Below, piece after piece: positions 28,101 to 36,727 of a stretch of 64,000 bases of DNA. Origin of the DNA: JBEISR01 sp044371425 (GTDB lineage Bacteria; Planctomycetota; Planctomycetia; Pirellulales; Pirellulaceae). Positions within the stretch are counted from its first letter, which is position 1. Every line of letters starts with the position of its first letter. The notes under the pieces were generated by a model. It did not search any database. It was not told the DNA's origin and saw only the letters and a list, made by a program, of their open reading frames with translations. The DNA lies in NCBI GenBank assembly GCA_044371425.1, contig JBILTR010000002.1, forward strand, positions 248,001-312,000. The letters run 5' to 3'. Made by a program: the position numbers and the translations under genes.

Positions 28101-28526
28101 GTAGCTCCAGCCCAAATGGACCAGCGCTTCCTCTCTCAATTCCGGCGCTCCCTTCGGGAGCGATTCGGTCAACAGTCGGGATGCCTGATCCAGTCGGGGA
28201 GGATCGACTCTCAAATAGCAGATCGCCAAATAATGCTGAATCTTCGGGACCAAAGGATCGTTCGGAAACTCCTTCAGCAGCGACTCCCATTCGACGATCG
28301 CCAAATCGAACGCCGAGTTGTTCTGATAGCTTGCCGCATCGGCATAGCGACGCACCAGATCGGTGCTCGACGCCGTCGCACCCCCTGGTCCTCCTGCCTC
28401 CTGGGCCACTCCCACCGAAACGACCGGATCCATCGCGGTCGCCACCGCCACCGTCAAACAAGCCAAGCCGATGCGAGGCACCCGCCGCAAGGCCAATAGA
28501 TGGCTGTCGAGTCTTGCTAAGCCCAT
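25197..28526 (-). CDS. Large secreted TPR protein
   Basis: A protein of 1109 residues. After a signal region (VPRIGLACLTVAVATAMDPVVSVGVAQ) nearly the whole chain is tandem tetratricopeptide repeats, with typical A-G-Y-P signatures such as ALDAFQRIGKEFPDGAYADRAAYYAA, AEEAYRRLLTEFPDSAQGPRA-like units and EEIKQREGAAPYLPELLYELGYCYQNTG (each read separately). About 25 repeats are estimated by eye. This recalls YbgF/BamD-type outer-membrane adaptor repeats. It lies upstream of exbB on the same strand and probably starts the operon. ATG 28526 has a weak GGGGGCGG upstream. A periplasmic adaptor or complex-assembly role is inferred. Confidence 0.88.
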   Translation of the reverse strand: MGLARLDSHLLALRRVPRIGLACLTVAVATAMDPVVSVGVAQEAGGPGGATASSTDLVRRYADAASYQNNSAFDLAIVEWESLLKEFPNDPLVPKIQHYLAICYLRVDPPRLDQASRLLTESLPKGAPELREEALVHLGWSYWKGGQVKAGSDASQPEADRKDSYALALDAFQRIGKEFPDGAYADRAAYYAADCLVRMGQKEEAAKRYREFLQVKRWEQSPLRSEVLFALASLDDQSGREPAAMQGYRDFLTRYPKHPLVPEAQFRQAEIDFRNGRFAEASVVFERLVSESEGPLRERALSRLGASLSKAGRWKASEEAYRRLLTEFPDSAQGPRAQLALALLEIRDGRDGQSKPRLEGLLGRRDALAAEAAHWLIQMEMTQKQYAQAERLARETMAWSHQMAAHNSLQIDLADALMQQTGSWAEARTLYAAVVASGDQALRPKALYQGALAAFQMGDLQASKELCNDFLARHPDHPLASEVLLLSSESAMQGGQSDEAISQLRALIDKDPKNESVDRWKLRLAGALNLKGSWEESLSVLQTIAGDRLDESGRVELLYWRASSLRRLGRSSEALTVLQPVVTQPGPFQEKGLYLLSQAAEEARQPEVAQSSLEQLIERYPSSRYFGVAMVRLGRAASEQQQWERAADYYQKLLQRQPEGELADLSRYGQAGLAMQQGKLDVAVGLLDAVVRSPSLSKSLQGDVQMARGICLRQMGRVPEAIEALRQAREVRKEDPKEAEAMMELGFTLASDGQPQPAQEVLLELRQAHPQYPSLDRVLYELAWTQKDLQQSDKSMETFQELLQRFPESGFAAESNFHIGQAEYARDQFSKAITAYTAAWKGTSDSQLQEKALHKLGWSYFKQGEFSESERWFREQVTQFPEGDLQVDGLFMQAQCAAKAGRSAEAWKLYRAARSSIEGSVRPETIDEQIRTLVYLQGAQTARELKQWKEVEEWLEEIKQREGAAPYLPELLYELGYCYQNTGRPDEALQAYGQVAGRYRNETAARARFMMGEIFFAQKEYAKAIPEFQRVMFGFGGDASDPAISDWQARSAIEAGRCAEAIAAASSDEGKQKAREMAAESYKYIVERHPKHEFAAQAKQRWDALTGGK

Positions 28527-28845
28527 CGTCCGCCCCCAACTCTCTTAACGCTTCCGCGACAGGCACAAAAAGATCCCTGCCAAACGCAAAACCACCGACT
28601 TTTTAAGCCACCGCACTGGCCAGCGCCTAGTTGGATTCGTTCTTTGCGTCGCAATTCCTATCTTCGGCACCTTTCCTAACAACGATTCAACCATCACAGA
28701 GAAAGTCTCCGCAACGCCCCAGCCCGCAAATTTCCCCCAAACCTCCAACTCTTCGCGTCACTTGCTCCCCAATCCGTTTGCCTGCATTACATTGACGGAG
28801 AGTGCGCCTGACCTGTTTTTGTCTCCCGCTTCGTTCCATCGCTCC
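28527..28845. promoter_or_regulatory. Divergent intergenic region
   Basis: About 320 bases between the divergent starts of the TPR gene (minus) and the epimerase gene (plus); promoters for both must lie here. A TTGACG near 28788-28793 is a candidate -35 for the plus strand but I see no good -10. No other gene is visible. Confidence 0.45.
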
Positions 28846-29844
28846 ATGCAAAATATCCTCGTCACCGGCGGTAGCGGCTTCATCGGTTCCCACCTGGTCG
28901 ATCGACTCCTGGGCTTGGGACATCATGTCACCGTCATCGATGACCTTAGCACGGGTCGCGCCAAAAACCTTGCGCACCAGGTAGGCAATCGCCAACTGGA
29001 GGTGATCCACGCCGACCTGTCCGATCCGACTCTGGTCGCCGACCAAGTCGGTCGCGCGGACCAAGTCTTCCATCTTGCTGCTGCTGTGGGAGTCGCCCTG
29101 ATCGCCAGCCATCCAATTCAGACGATCCATCGGAACATCTATCCAACCCAGCTGCTGCTGGAGGCGTTGGAACTGCAGCGAAACCGCGGGCGGGCGATTC
29201 CTTTTTTCCTGGCCAGCACCAGCGAGGTTTATGGCAAAAACCCCAAACCCGTCTGGACCGAAGAAGATGACCTAGTCTTCGGTGCCACCACAAGGCCCAG
29301 ATGGAGCTATGGGGCCAGCAAGGCAATCGACGAATTTCTGGCGCTGGCGCACCATCGGCAATGGGAATTGCCGGTGGTGATCGGCCGGTTCTTCAACGTG
29401 GTAGGCCCCCGCCAGACCGGGGCCTACGGGATGGTTTTGCCTCGATTCGTGGAGGCCGCCATGAAAGGCCAGCCGTTGCTGGTCCATGACGATGGCCAGC
29501 AACAACGATGCTTCGCCCACGTCGCCGATGTGCTCGATGCAATCATCGAATTGATGCAGACTCCCTCGGCCTATGGTCGCGTCTACAACATCGGCAGCGA
29601 CCACCCCATCTCCATCGTCGACCTAGCCAAACGAGTTCTAGCGATCGTCAACCCCAAGGGGACGATCCAGTTCCAGTCCTACCGAGATGCCTACGACCCT
29701 GACTTCGAGGATGTGCGGCGACGCGTCCCCGACCTGACGCGACTTCGCGCCACCATCCAAGCCCGCCCTCGACACACGATCGACGCCATCATTCGGGATG
29801 TCTTCCTGTCGCTCCAGGCTCACTCCGACCCCCGGGATTCCTGA
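28846..29844 (+). CDS. NAD-dependent nucleotide-sugar epimerase/dehydratase
   Basis: An extended short-chain dehydrogenase of 332 residues. The Rossmann motif VTGGSGFIGSHL at the N-terminus, the catalytic STSEVYG and YGASKAIDE (YxxxK), and RFFNVVGPRQTGAYGMVLPRF (in two parts) place it with UDP-glucose 4-epimerase/UDP-xylose synthase-type enzymes. Start ATG 28846 removes a non-conserved 28-residue lead; no clear Shine-Dalgarno. It probably supplies a nucleotide sugar for envelope or exopolysaccharide synthesis. A strong terminator follows at 29957. Confidence 0.9.
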   Translation: MQNILVTGGSGFIGSHLVDRLLGLGHHVTVIDDLSTGRAKNLAHQVGNRQLEVIHADLSDPTLVADQVGRADQVFHLAAAVGVALIASHPIQTIHRNIYPTQLLLEALELQRNRGRAIPFFLASTSEVYGKNPKPVWTEEDDLVFGATTRPRWSYGASKAIDEFLALAHHRQWELPVVIGRFFNVVGPRQTGAYGMVLPRFVEAAMKGQPLLVHDDGQQQRCFAHVADVLDAIIELMQTPSAYGRVYNIGSDHPISIVDLAKRVLAIVNPKGTIQFQSYRDAYDPDFEDVRRRVPDLTRLRATIQARPRHTIDAIIRDVFLSLQAHSDPRDS

Positions 29845-29956
29845 TTGGTCAGGAAATCGGCGCGAACGCCAGCATTGCAATTGCTGTTGGCAGACAGCTT
29901 GCGATTTGGTACTCCCCTGGGCATCGATTCACGGCGGTCATTCTGCCGAGTGCCCC

Positions 29957-29990
29957 AAGGCTCTTGGATAGGAACGAGCCTTTTTCGTTT
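29957..29990 (+). terminator. Rho-independent terminator after the epimerase gene
   Basis: AAGGCTC (29957-29963) pairs with GAGCCTT (29976-29982), and the T-run TTTTT (29981-29985) follows. It separates the epimerase gene from the flagellar cluster. Confidence 0.75.
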
Positions 29991-30023
29991 GGCACGGGCT
30001 TCCTTCGGCATGGGAATCTGGCG

Positions 30024-31574
30024 ATGGCATGGAATGCAGAGACTCTTCACCAAGCCTGCCCTCAGTGGCTCAAGCGAACCCCTTGGTTGATCTGGTCGCT
30101 CCCATGGGTGCTTCTGGTCGCGATGGGAACTTGGTGGGCGTCTGGTAACGCCGCGCCATCCTGGACGATCACCTCCCGGTGGGTCACCGTCGGGTCGGAA
30201 AACGTTTGGACGCCCGAGCAGATGCAGGGGATTGAAATCGCCCTGGCGGCCCGGGGGCTGAACGAATCTCGATGGGAACAAAAGAAGCTTCTGGTGCCGG
30301 TCGAAAAGCGGCAGGCTTACGCCCAGGTCCTCGCTGACTCCAAGCCATGGCTGGGCCAACTGGGGGAAGCTACCAGCCAGTCACATGCCAACAACCCCTT
30401 CGAATCGCTCACCGCTGCACGCGAGCGACAGCGGCGAGCCAAGCAGCAGGATATTGCGCGAGGCCTGTGTGAACTTCCCTTCGTCTCCATGGCCTGGGTC
30501 TGCCACGACCAGCAGGCGACCGGTTCGCTCAAATCAGGCACCGACCAATCGGCCAGCGTCTGGATCCGTCCCAAAGAAAAAACCAATCTCAGCACCGAGA
30601 TGAAGCTGGCGATCGCTCGACAAGTGCAGGCTAGTTTTGCAGGGCTGCCTCTGGACGCCATTTCGATACTCGATTTGAGCAACGGGGAGCTGTTTCTGGC
30701 CAATCAGTCCAATCCACCGCGCTTCCAACTGGAAGAGCGGATCAAGACTCAGGAGCGAGAACTACGCGAGAAGGCCGAGCGATTGTTGGCACCTTTGACG
30801 CAGGCCTACGGGCCGATCCGGGTCGAACTGACGGTGGCGGCCGATGACGCCCTTGCCCAAGAGGCCCAGGAAGATCAATCGCCTGAGGCCGTCCGACCTG
30901 CCGGGCGGAAGGTGGAGTCGGCGAAGCGAACGCCGCCGGGGAATCAGACCCCTCAGGAGTCGCCCAGCAACGCTCTACAGCCACTGGCGAGCAGTCCTTC
31001 TTTCCGCTACGCCTTTGTGGTCTCCCTTCCTGAATTGCCTGCCCGCGCTCCTGCAGTCGCTGGCTCTTCCTCTCCCCCGCTCGCGTCTGAGGAGTCCATC
31101 GCCAACCCGCTTCATGCCAAAGTCCGGTCGCTGCTGCTGGGACTATTTGACGAAGCCTCCACTCAGCCATCGAACATCCAGATCACGCTGGTCGAATACC
31201 CAGCGGTTCCTTCTGCGCCGATGGATCTGGTCGCGGACGCCAAGCCCAACCGGCATGCAGACCGTTCCTTAGAAGATTCGATCCCGCTGTGGCTTGCGAT
31301 CGCCGCAGTAGCGGCCGGGACGGGCTGGATGATTCGTCATTGGCTAGCTCCTGCCACAATCCAGCGGCTGCCGTCCATCCCACGCCCCCTGGTGGAAGAT
31401 AGCTCGGCGGTCTCTCCCGTCCCGCCGGATTCCCCGACTAGCTCTCGACGCTTGGACGACCGATTGGAAGAGGAAGCCACGGAGTCACCGAACCAATCGC
31501 TTCTCGACTGGGCTAGCCAAAACCCGCACTTGGCAGCTAGTTCCATGGAGCAATGGATTCGCAGGGCAGCCTGA
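30024..31574 (+). CDS. fliF: Divergent flagellar MS-ring protein FliF
   Basis: A protein of 516 residues. Membrane helices lie near both ends (TPWLIWSLPWVLLVAMGTWW and SIPLWLAIAAVAAGTGWMI), as in FliF. Between them is an N-terminal YscJ/FliF-like ring-building domain (~45-260; KARVH-like strand replaced by SASVWIRPKEKTNLSTEMKLAI with AISILDLSNGELF) and a long polar C-terminal region. Similarity is low, so the name rests partly on the following fliG-fliH-fliI-fliJ order. ATG 30024 replaces an upstream TTG frame start. It anchors the basal body and supports the export gate. Confidence 0.7.
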   Translation: MAWNAETLHQACPQWLKRTPWLIWSLPWVLLVAMGTWWASGNAAPSWTITSRWVTVGSENVWTPEQMQGIEIALAARGLNESRWEQKKLLVPVEKRQAYAQVLADSKPWLGQLGEATSQSHANNPFESLTAARERQRRAKQQDIARGLCELPFVSMAWVCHDQQATGSLKSGTDQSASVWIRPKEKTNLSTEMKLAIARQVQASFAGLPLDAISILDLSNGELFLANQSNPPRFQLEERIKTQERELREKAERLLAPLTQAYGPIRVELTVAADDALAQEAQEDQSPEAVRPAGRKVESAKRTPPGNQTPQESPSNALQPLASSPSFRYAFVVSLPELPARAPAVAGSSSPPLASEESIANPLHAKVRSLLLGLFDEASTQPSNIQITLVEYPAVPSAPMDLVADAKPNRHADRSLEDSIPLWLAIAAVAAGTGWMIRHWLAPATIQRLPSIPRPLVEDSSAVSPVPPDSPTSSRRLDDRLEEEATESPNQSLLDWASQNPHLAASSMEQWIRRAA

Positions 31575-31716
31575 TCAACCATTCGCTTTCCTCCCAGTTT
31601 GAGGTCCGACTCCTGGCCTGGTAATCCACCTGGACCTGTCGCTAGTGAATCGCTAAAGTCCGCACCACTGGATCCAAGGCGGCTGCCGCCGTCCTTCGAT
31701 CCGCCGAACCAATCCT

Positions 31717-32964
31717 ATGGCGATAGAAGCGGCCGAGAATGGAATGAACCAGCAGACGTTACGCCAAGCTGCGATCGTCCTCGGGGCTCTCGATCCTCAG
31801 GCTGCTCGCAAGCTGCTCCACACACTCCCATCCGATCTGGCGAGGACCATCCGGCGCGAGTTGGCCCATATGGGGCCCGTCAGTCCTCAGGAGCGACTGG
31901 AAGCGATGGAGGCATGGCGAGCCTTCACGCCTATGGCGGATTCGGCTGTCCCCGTGGCGATCCGCGATGAGTTTCCATCCTCCTCGGCACACCAGCCCCC
32001 TCCCTCCGTCGCTTCTTTCATCCAAGAACCGCAGCTCGCTGGTCCGGTCCCTTCCACTCTTTCCGAAGAACCCAATTCGGATGAGCAACCCCAGATTGCC
32101 TCCGAAAGCTTTCGATGGAAGGAAGAGGATCTCCCTTGGCTGGCCAAGCAATTGACCGAGCAACCTCCTTGGATCGTTTCGGCGATCATGCGGCTCCTAC
32201 CGGCTCACCTAAGCGGCTACCTGCTGCACCAACTTCCCCAGGAGCTTGTCGTCGCAGCGCTGGAACGACTGCCCCAGTCCGATCTGCCGCATCCAGATGC
32301 GGCGCGGTTGATCGCCAAGGCGCTGCGTCCCGCGGAAACCACTCCTCAGCCGCTTTCCGATCGGTCGGCGGCGATCGAGGCGACCGAAGGGACTGGATCG
32401 CAACCCGTGGCCATGAACCATCGCATTCCGGCGCCAGGGGATCTGTGCTATCAGCAGCTTCTGGCCTTCGCGACCCCTGAAATTCAGCAATCGATTGCCG
32501 CCTCATCAAGGCATGCGGGATCTGAAGCATTAGCCGATCCCCCGATGTCGGTCCGTCCGGAACGAGCGACCATCCCCTTCCAGCCACTGACAGGTCTTCG
32601 GAACCCCGTTACGCCTTCCAAACCATCCGTTGGCGATAGCCCCCTTGGCTTAGATGCCACCGCCATGCCGCTCACCGAGCTGCTGTCGCTTTCCGATCCC
32701 GACCTATTCCAAGTGATCCAGGCCAGCCAGCCCCAAGACATCTTGTCGATCCTGCAGGACACCGACTCAACGCTCGCTCCTCGGATCCGCAGCTTCCTCC
32801 GTCGGAAAGATGGAAAGAGAGTGGAACGGTATCTGAAAAGCGTTCCGCAACATGGTCTGCCACCCGATCCCCAAAGCCTCCATCGAATCGGCCAAGTCGC
32901 TCAACGCCTTCTGGAACAAGGCCGGATCGCGACCTGGATTCATCAATCGCTTTCCACTGGATGA
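31717..32964 (+). CDS. fliG: Divergent flagellar motor switch protein FliG
   Basis: A protein of 415 residues, mostly alpha-helical. The N-terminal QAAIVLGALDPQAARKLLHTLP fits the start of FliG-N, and a second unit at the middle (WIVSAIMRLLPAHLSGYLLHQLPQELVVAALERL in parts) and a third near the C-terminus (LTELLSLSDPDLFQVIQ) resemble ARM-like FliG repeats. Long Pro/Ser-rich linkers separate the units, which is unusual. The call depends on its place between fliF and fliH. ATG 31717 or 31744 may be the start; neither has a strong ribosome-binding site. Conserved charged torque-helix residues were not located with confidence. Confidence 0.55.
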   Translation: MAIEAAENGMNQQTLRQAAIVLGALDPQAARKLLHTLPSDLARTIRRELAHMGPVSPQERLEAMEAWRAFTPMADSAVPVAIRDEFPSSSAHQPPPSVASFIQEPQLAGPVPSTLSEEPNSDEQPQIASESFRWKEEDLPWLAKQLTEQPPWIVSAIMRLLPAHLSGYLLHQLPQELVVAALERLPQSDLPHPDAARLIAKALRPAETTPQPLSDRSAAIEATEGTGSQPVAMNHRIPAPGDLCYQQLLAFATPEIQQSIAASSRHAGSEALADPPMSVRPERATIPFQPLTGLRNPVTPSKPSVGDSPLGLDATAMPLTELLSLSDPDLFQVIQASQPQDILSILQDTDSTLAPRIRSFLRRKDGKRVERYLKSVPQHGLPPDPQSLHRIGQVAQRLLEQGRIATWIHQSLSTG

Positions 32965-33042
32965 TCAACTCGGACTGCCCTTGATGGCCCTCCGCTGGCG
33001 ATAGCTCCTTCGGTCCACCACTCCCTTGCGAACGATTCGATC

Positions 33043-33792
33043 ATGCCGATCCTCTTCAAACGAAACGCCAACCGCCCCGCTCCCCAGGGGACTTCCGAGA
33101 CCGAAGAGGCTTTGGCGATTCGAACGGAGGCCGCTCAACATGCCTCCTCAGATGAGTTGCAGCCAGCGGAAAACGAACCGCTTCTGCAGTGGGAGGACAT
33201 GCTGGAAGCATCCCGTCGAACGCTCGCCCAGGCACAGGAACAGGCCGACCAGCTGCTGGCGCAAGCTCGCAGCGAGGCGCAGGCGATTCGCGATAACGCC
33301 CTTCGCGATGCGTTGGCGGAGGCGGGAGAGACGATCGATCGGCGCGTCGCCGGCCAGCTGGAACAACTCCAGCAGCAACAACAGCAGGTGGTCGCCAACT
33401 CGCTGGAACAGCTCCGTAGCGAGTGCCATCGAGCTGTCTTGGAATGGGCCGAACAGTGGACGCGACACACCGCCGATCTGGCGATCGCCATCGCGGAAAG
33501 ATTCGTCCCCCTGCGGCTCCAGGAAGACCCCGCCTTGATGACGAGTTGGCTGGCAAAAGCGATGCGACAATTGCCACAGGAAGCGGTTGTCCAAATCCAT
33601 GTCCACCCGGATCTGCTGGCGCAGCTTCCCTCGCAATCGGCAGGGCAGGGGAGTCCTGAATGGCCTCGCGTCGCGCACTGGATTGCCGATCCCCAAATCG
33701 CCCCCACCGAGGCGGTGCTGGAGCATTCGCAGGGAAGGATCGACATGCGATGGGAATCGATTCTCCAGCAAATGAAGGACACGCTGAGATGA
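33043..33792 (+). CDS. fliH: Flagellar export stator protein FliH
   Basis: A protein of 249 residues. A long coiled coil with a Gln-rich stretch (QLEQLQQQQQQVV) fills the middle, and the C-terminal part VLEHSQGRIDMRWESILQQ matches the FliH/YscL signature (glycine, then acidic residue and an amphipathic final helix). FliH regulates the FliI ATPase. Its stop overlaps fliI by ATGA. Confidence 0.82.
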   Translation: MPILFKRNANRPAPQGTSETEEALAIRTEAAQHASSDELQPAENEPLLQWEDMLEASRRTLAQAQEQADQLLAQARSEAQAIRDNALRDALAEAGETIDRRVAGQLEQLQQQQQQVVANSLEQLRSECHRAVLEWAEQWTRHTADLAIAIAERFVPLRLQEDPALMTSWLAKAMRQLPQEAVVQIHVHPDLLAQLPSQSAGQGSPEWPRVAHWIADPQIAPTEAVLEHSQGRIDMRWESILQQMKDTLR

Positions 33793-35294
33793 CCGAGCCG
33801 CTTGCGGGCAAGCCACCCAGCCCTTCGCTCTCCCAGCACCTAGGCCGAATGCTGGAACATCCAGCTCGACTGCACAAGAAAGCCGGATCCCTGGATCCCT
33901 GGGTGGTCCAGGGCACGATCGAAACGGTTCGCGGCAATCTACTGATCGCCTCGGGATTCCCCGCCCCCATCGGCTCGGTCTGCCGAGTCGACCTGGGCCA
34001 CGACCGGTGGCTGGAAGCGGAAGTTGTCGGTTTCCAGCAAGACCAGACGCTGCTGAGCCCCTGCGAATCGCCGCTGGGGATTCAGCCCGGTCAATCGGTC
34101 CACCCCTGGCGATTCCAGCCGACGGTCGATTTTTGCTCCTCTCTACTGGGACGCATCATCGACCCTGCAGGTCGCCCCCTGGATGGCTTGCCACCTGCGC
34201 CCTACACGACGCCGATCGCGATCGAAGCGGCACCCGTAGCACCGATGCTTCGGCCGGTGATCGACCAACCCCTGGCGACGGGGGTCCGCGCGATCGATGC
34301 CCTGCAGACGATTGGAAGGGGACAGCGTGTTGGCATTCTGGCAGGTGCCGGCGTCGGAAAGACGACGCTATTGGGCATGCTGGCGCGCGGGGTCCAGGCC
34401 GATGTGGTGGTGATTGGACTGATCGGGGAGAGAGGAAGAGAGGTCAAGGAGTTTCTGCAGCAGGATTTGGGGGTCAACTCCCAACAACGGGTCGTCTCGG
34501 TCGTGGCGACCAGCGACCAGTCAGCCTGCCAGCGCGTGCGAGCCGCCAAGTCGGCCACCGCAATTGCAGAGCAGTATCGCGATCAGGGAAAGCATGTCCT
34601 GCTTTTGATCGATTCGCTGACTCGCCTAGCGATGGCTCAGCGGGAGATCGGCTTGGCTGCTGGCGAGATCCCGATGGTGCGAGGCTACCCACCCAGCGTC
34701 CTGTCGATGCTGCCAGCACTGCTAGAACGCGCTGGCACCAGCCCCCAGGGAACGATCACCGCCTTCTACACCGTCTTGATCGAGGGAGATGATCCCAACG
34801 AACCTCTTGCCGACCATCTCCGCAGCCTGCTCGATGGCGTCCTCCTGCTCGATCGCTCCCTCGCCGCTCGAGGGCACTACCCAGCGATCGACCCGCTGAA
34901 AAGTCTCAGCCGCCTCATGGACTCGGTCGTGTCACCTGAACAGCTAGCGATGGCACAGCGACTCCGCGCCGCCATCTCGCTCTACAAGGATCACGAAGAC
35001 CTGATCCAGATGGGGGCTTACACCCCTGGCACCCACCCCGCACTCGATCTAGCCATGCAGATGGAACCCCAGTGGAATCGCTTCTTGCAACAAGGAAGAA
35101 ACGAGTCGTTTTCGATGCAGGAGTCGTGGCAGCAACTCAAGCAGCTGATCGAACCTTTCGAACCACAAAACCTGTCGTTCAACGGCTCCTCCGAAACCCG
35201 GACCGGGTCGGCAACCCAGCAGGATCTGCGATGGAGTCGTCGGCTGCCCCCGGCGGGATGGTCTGAGCTACCCGAACGAGAGGCTGCGTCATGA
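33789..35294 (+). CDS. fliI: Flagellum-specific ATPase FliI
   Basis: A protein of 501 residues, homologous to F1-ATPase beta. The P-loop GILAGAGVGKTTLLGM, VIGLIGERGREVKEF, the Walker B LLLIDSLTRLAMAQREI and YPPSVLSMLPALLERAG (T3SS/flagellar ATPase signature region) are present. The real start is the ATG at 33789 that overlaps the fliH stop by ATGA; the frame is open further upstream to 33660. It energises export of rod, hook and filament subunits. A C-terminal tail of about 30 residues after the conserved core is extra. Confidence 0.97.
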   Translation: MTEPLAGKPPSPSLSQHLGRMLEHPARLHKKAGSLDPWVVQGTIETVRGNLLIASGFPAPIGSVCRVDLGHDRWLEAEVVGFQQDQTLLSPCESPLGIQPGQSVHPWRFQPTVDFCSSLLGRIIDPAGRPLDGLPPAPYTTPIAIEAAPVAPMLRPVIDQPLATGVRAIDALQTIGRGQRVGILAGAGVGKTTLLGMLARGVQADVVVIGLIGERGREVKEFLQQDLGVNSQQRVVSVVATSDQSACQRVRAAKSATAIAEQYRDQGKHVLLLIDSLTRLAMAQREIGLAAGEIPMVRGYPPSVLSMLPALLERAGTSPQGTITAFYTVLIEGDDPNEPLADHLRSLLDGVLLLDRSLAARGHYPAIDPLKSLSRLMDSVVSPEQLAMAQRLRAAISLYKDHEDLIQMGAYTPGTHPALDLAMQMEPQWNRFLQQGRNESFSMQESWQQLKQLIEPFEPQNLSFNGSSETRTGSATQQDLRWSRRLPPAGWSELPEREAAS

Positions 35295-35734
35295 AGCGCT
35301 GGCGCACGTGGCAAAGGTTGAAAATGCTTCGGCGCGATCATGCCGCTGCCGACTTGGCTCGCATCGTCCACCAGATCGATCACCAGCAGCGATTGCTAGT
35401 GCAGATCGAGACTGCGATGCAGCGATGGCCCGACTCCGGCCAAGATGCTGCCACCTTGCCCAACCAGGATTCCCACGCCTCCGCTGGAAGTCATCCCGCC
35501 AGACAACTGGCCCTCGAATGGTGGCTGCAAGGCACGCGGCAGCTGCAGCATCTGGAGGCGCAGCAGGCCGCTGCGGCTCAGCAACTTCTAGATGCCCAGC
35601 GACAAACCGATGCCGCAGGGGAAAAGCTGCTGCAACTGCGGCGGGAAGACCAAGCGCAAGAGGAAGCAGCTCACCAGAGATCGGTGGAGGAGCTGGTGCT
35701 GGCGCGTCGCGTTCACCGCCTCTTCCATCGATGA
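35291..35734 (+). CDS. fliJ: Flagellar export chaperone/central stalk FliJ
   Basis: A protein of 147 residues, coiled coil throughout (RLKMLRRDHAAADLARIVHQ at the start; GEKLLQLRREDQAQEEAAHQ near the end), as for FliJ, which sits in the FliI hexamer. Its ATG overlaps the fliI stop by ATGA. A terminator follows. Sequence alone is weak; position after fliI is the main support. Confidence 0.78.
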   Translation: MKRWRTWQRLKMLRRDHAAADLARIVHQIDHQQRLLVQIETAMQRWPDSGQDAATLPNQDSHASAGSHPARQLALEWWLQGTRQLQHLEAQQAAAAQQLLDAQRQTDAAGEKLLQLRREDQAQEEAAHQRSVEELVLARRVHRLFHR

Positions 35735-35743
35735 TCGATCCTG

Positions 35744-35767
35744 GAGCACTCCACAGTGCTCTCCTTT
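35744..35767 (+). terminator. Terminator after fliJ
   Basis: GAGCACT (35744-35750) and AGTGCTC (35755-35761) form a 7-bp stem with loop CCAC, followed by TCCTTTC. A second palindrome pair GCCGGC...GCCGGC with TTTCATTT behind it lies at about 35786-35815 and may act as a back-up. Confidence 0.6.
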
Positions 35768-35809
35768 CCTCAGGCTCTCTATTCCGCCGGCTCTCTTTTC
35801 CGCCGGCTT

Positions 35810-36727
35810 TCATTTATCCAGGTGCTTGTGGAAGAACTCCAGCGTCCTCTTCCAGGCCAGCTCGGCAGACGCCTTGTCGTAGCGTGGCGTCGTGTCGTTG
35901 TGAAAGCCGTGGTTGGCTTTGGGATAGAAATGAGCGGTGTAGTCGACTTTGGCTTCCTGCAGCGCCTTTTCGTATGCTGGCCAGCCCTCGTTGATCCGCT
36001 GATCCAGCTCGGCATAGTGCAGCATCAGTGGCACCTTGATCTTGGCCGCATCCGCGACCGCCGCCTGCTTGCCGTAAAAGGGAACGGCCGCCGCAATCAC
36101 ATCCGATGCCCGCACCGCCAGTTCGTTGGCGATACCGCCGCCGTAACAGAACCCAACCACTCCCACCTTTCCGTTCGAGGCAGGATGATCCCGCAGGACT
36201 TTCGCCGCAGCGAGAAAATCCTCTCGCATCTGATCGGGGTCCCGTTTGGCTTGCATCTGCCGACCTTCATCGTCCGTCCCAGGGTAGCCGCCTAGTGGCG
36301 AAAGAGCGTCTGGGGCGAGGGCGAGAAATCCAGCGACCGCTAGCCGCCTGGCGACATCTTCGATGTAGGGATTGAGCCCACGGTTTTCATGGACCACCAG
36401 AACAGCAGGATGTTTCTCCTTGTTGTCCGCCGGCCAAGCGATCAGCCCCTCAATCTTGCCGCCCCCCTGCGGCGAATCGTACTGGAATCGCTGAGTCTTG
36501 ATGCGCGGGTCGTTGGCCGGGACCTGTTGGGCCCATGCGTAGTTGGGGGCCAAACGAGCCAGCACCGCTTCGGCAGCTACACCGCCCGCGACCACCGTCG
36601 CGACGCGATTGAGAAAATCCCGCCGCTCGATCCGCCCGTGAGCGTAGTCGTCATACCAGTCGAGAATCCTCTGATCGAATTGATCCGCAGTCTCCCGGTC
36701 CACTCGCCCCCCCTTCGACTCGTTCAT
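35810..36727 (-). CDS. Dienelactone hydrolase family protein with Tat-like signal
   Basis: An alpha/beta hydrolase of 305 residues. ATG 36727 is chosen for GGGGAG six bases upstream. RRDFLNRVATVVAGGVAAEA is a twin-arginine-type signal. The DLH family residues are in place: nucleophile Cys in GVVGFCYGGG, Asp in YAELDQRI and His in NHGFHND, with HENRGLNPYIEDVARRLA near the front. Natural substrates of such secreted dienelactone hydrolases are not known. It is convergent with the flagellar cluster. Confidence 0.92.
   Translation of the reverse strand: MNESKGGRVDRETADQFDQRILDWYDDYAHGRIERRDFLNRVATVVAGGVAAEAVLARLAPNYAWAQQVPANDPRIKTQRFQYDSPQGGGKIEGLIAWPADNKEKHPAVLVVHENRGLNPYIEDVARRLAVAGFLALAPDALSPLGGYPGTDDEGRQMQAKRDPDQMREDFLAAAKVLRDHPASNGKVGVVGFCYGGGIANELAVRASDVIAAAVPFYGKQAAVADAAKIKVPLMLHYAELDQRINEGWPAYEKALQEAKVDYTAHFYPKANHGFHNDTTPRYDKASAELAWKRTLEFFHKHLDK

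Noticed and set aside
29845..30023. Start of fliF at an upstream TTG (29964)
   Set aside because: The TTG lies inside the terminator hairpin; ATG 30024 fits the membrane helix better.
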